This document shows positions 14,407-14,712 of a stretch of 14,712 nucleotides of DNA, piece by piece. Both the position numbers and the translations under genes were made by a program. This DNA comes from SZUA-592 sp041556555 (GTDB lineage Bacteria > Pseudomonadota > Gammaproteobacteria > Eutrophobiales > Eutrophobiaceae), in NCBI GenBank assembly GCA_041556555.1, contig JBFFIE010000045.1, positions 1 through 14,712 of the forward strand, in the 5' to 3' direction. The first letter of the stretch is position 1; every line of letters begins with the position of its first letter. A model generated the notes under the pieces. It was not told the origin of the DNA, did not search any database, and saw only the letters and a program-made list of their open reading frames with translations.

Positions 14407-14712
14407 ATGAACAAGAATATTAACACTGTCGTCATTGGTGGTGGTTGCCTAGGTTGTGCCTCTGCAATATCAACACAGCGCCGATTGAGGAAATTATACG
14501 GCATTGATGACAAACAAGTATGCGTCATCGAAAAGTCAATGATTGGCTCCGGTTTGACTGCAAGACACTCAGGCATCGTCCGGGCTGCCAATGCCATACC
14601 CAAGGCTGCGAAACTAGCCAAGATTTCAATAGATTACTGGAAAAATCTTCCCGAGATCTGGGGTGTTTCATGTGATTTTGATGCTAATGGTGCACTATGG
14701 ATCGCACACGAC
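14407..14712 (+). CDS. FAD-dependent DAO-family oxidoreductase, 3'-truncated by window edge
   Basis: The 102 codons visible start at ATG 14407 and run off the right edge. The N-terminus MNKNINTVVIGGGCLGCASA is the FAD-binding GxGxxG Rossmann motif, followed by VCVIEKSMIGSGLTARHSGI, typical of the glycine/D-amino-acid oxidase (DAO) superfamily, including sarcosine oxidase beta subunits and related amine or 2-hydroxyacid dehydrogenases. The S-G-L-T-A-R-H-S-G segment is where the flavin contacts are expected in this family. The ribosome binding site is weak, and the frame is also open upstream (TTG 14395 is a less likely start). The substrate cannot be judged from this fragment. It is transcribed away from the M20 peptidase gene. 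Confidence 0.82.
   Translation, partial: MNKNINTVVIGGGCLGCASAISTQRRLRKLYGIDDKQVCVIEKSMIGSGLTARHSGIVRAANAIPKAAKLAKISIDYWKNLPEIWGVSCDFDANGALWIAHD

Overview
The window reads as accessory chromosomal DNA of a Gram-negative bacterium. The export signals point that way: a lipoprotein lipobox, a twin-arginine leader and several Sec leaders. The protein families suggest a gammaproteobacterium, but this is inference and species-level placement is not possible. No rRNA, tRNA, CRISPR array or insertion sequence was seen. Base composition shifts along the window: positions 7270-7760 are very AT-rich, and the peptidase gene near 12.6-14 kb is visibly richer in GC.

Left part (1-4454). A flavin monooxygenase is cut by the left edge. 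It is followed on the same strand by a small cysteine-rich lipoprotein, an exported cupin, and an exported methionine sulfoxide reductase pair: MsrB with a Tat-type leader and MsrA with a Sec leader. This looks like envelope protein repair and redox functions. A dipeptide epimerase of the enolase superfamily converges on msrA.

Middle (4454-9702). A small membrane-protein gene is interrupted by an in-frame TGA. Next is an OFA-type (oxalate/formate antiporter-like) MFS transporter with a potentially structured leader and a C-terminal Cache-like ligand-binding domain. Then come a short coiled-coil stress-type protein, an AT-rich regulatory region with a perfect FNR-type box and a plausible 31-codon small ORF, an MtdA/MtdB-like C1 dehydrogenase, an unrecognised Cys-containing ORF broken by TAA, and a decayed AhpD/carboxymuconolactone-decarboxylase-like gene.

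Right part (9703-14712). A two-gene unit encodes a periplasmic single-Cache protein and an LldP-family lactate permease. It is followed by a cupin pseudogene with a TAG and a frameshift, an exported M20 metallopeptidase, a regulatory gap with hairpins, and the start of a FAD-dependent DAO-family oxidoreductase cut by the right edge.

Two themes stand out. First, both carboxylate-type transporters are tied to a Cache domain, one by fusion and one by operon, which suggests ligand sensing coupled to small-carboxylate uptake. Second, four short genes carry inactivating lesions using all three stop codons plus frameshifts, which fits local gene decay better than stop-codon recoding.
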